The notes under the pieces were generated by a model, which ran no database searches, had not been told where the DNA came from, and saw only the letters and a list, made by a program, of their open reading frames with translations. A stretch of 64,000 nucleotides of DNA from contig NZ_CAJHCP010000008.1 of assembly GCF_904848625.1 (NCBI RefSeq), forward strand, positions 372,001-436,000, read 5' to 3'. Below are positions 63,632 through 64,000 of this stretch, piece after piece. The stretch is from Paraburkholderia metrosideri (GTDB lineage Bacteria > Pseudomonadota > Gammaproteobacteria > Burkholderiales > Burkholderiaceae). A program made the position numbers and the translations under genes. Position 1 is the first letter of the stretch; the number at the start of each line of letters is the position of its first letter.

Positions 63632-64000
63632 CCTGCGCGATGTCCGGGATGGACAATGCCGTGACGCACTTTGCAATACCATTACGCTTTTCGCGCGCTA
63701 TGTTGAAGCGCGAGGTTCGAACGTCGAGGCGGGAACGCGGAAGTACCGGCGGCATGGAGGCGGCGCGTTGCCGGGGTCGATTGCCTGCCGTAAGCCGTAA
63801 GGCGAGCGCCGTAATCGCCAGGCCCGTACGCGAGCGTCGCACCGCATGCGAAACCGGCGCGAGAAGCTCAGACGCACAACGCAGCGACAGCACAACGCAG
63901 CGACAGCACAACAGCACAAAAACGCATCAACGCAACAGCCCGACACCCGCGCGCCGCGCAGCAAAGCAAAGCAAGCGCGACGCGTTGCATTCACAGACTC
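63632..64000. other. Gene-poor tail of the window with short repeats
   Basis: Frames on both strands are open but none looks like a protein. A 16-bp unit CACAACGCAGCGACAG is present twice in tandem (63875-63890 and 63891-63906) and partly a third time, in a CA-rich stretch. Confidence 0.5.

Overview
The window looks like a stretch of the main chromosome of a high-GC betaproteobacterium of the Burkholderiaceae, most likely Paraburkholderia or Burkholderia. This is an inference from gene content and order: recA-recX beside a two-component system, DUF2889-sucC-sucD, pilA-pglL, ilvE-zinc finger-waaF, pgk-pyk-fba-purC-purE-purK-tsaC, a response regulator-kinase-HtrA operon, and a bpeR/bpeAB-oprB type efflux locus. 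No insertion sequence, prophage, CRISPR array or rRNA operon was seen. One tRNA gene (anticodon CAT) is present. Nearly all genes are intact core genes.

Layout. 1-4.9 kb: two periplasmic c-type cytochrome genes (minus), divergent copC-copD, a 33-bp tandem-repeat block, and two small genes. 5.1-8.8 kb: a galactonate catabolic locus (ACS-family transporter, dgoD, and a divergent GntR/FadR regulator whose 5' end looks damaged), with three hairpin-bearing repeats in the dgoD leader. 8.9-11.5 kb: a DHA2 drug exporter divergent from a MarR regulator, with a clear operator. 11.6-13.4 kb: tRNA-Met and an MHS-type transporter with a large periplasmic insertion. 13.6-18 kb: an OmpR-type two-component system, then SOS-controlled recA and recX. 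18.1-24.6 kb: DUF2889 gene, sucCD, a TerC-family gene, type IV pilin and PglL-type oligosaccharyltransferase. 24.7-33.7 kb: moaC, a BepA-like metalloprotease, a YheT-like hydrolase cluster, waaF, a zinc-finger protein, ilvE and azlCD. 33.9-42.5 kb: pgk, pyk, fba, purCEK and a Sua5/TsaC-type gene. 42.8-47 kb: a GDSL esterase lipoprotein, a fatty acid hydroxylase family protein and dacB. 47.2-54 kb: response regulator-kinase-HtrA operon and small genes. 54.2-61.3 kb: bpeR and the bpeA-bpeB-oprB tripartite efflux pump. 61.4-64 kb: an NCS2 purine permease, a carbohydrate kinase reduced to its two ends, and a gene-poor tail.

The most useful non-routine observations are regulatory or concern small changes. 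They are an AcrR-type operator filling the promoter spacer of the efflux operon with a leader of about 260 nt; a palindrome covering the -10 of the DHA2 exporter beside an apparently leaderless marR; an intrinsic terminator placed just before the pilA ribosome-binding site; a 157-codon open extension in frame upstream of pyk; hairpin repeats upstream of dgoD; a disrupted dgoR start; and an FGGY kinase pseudogene with its middle deleted. I did not find a convincing wholly new multi-gene system.
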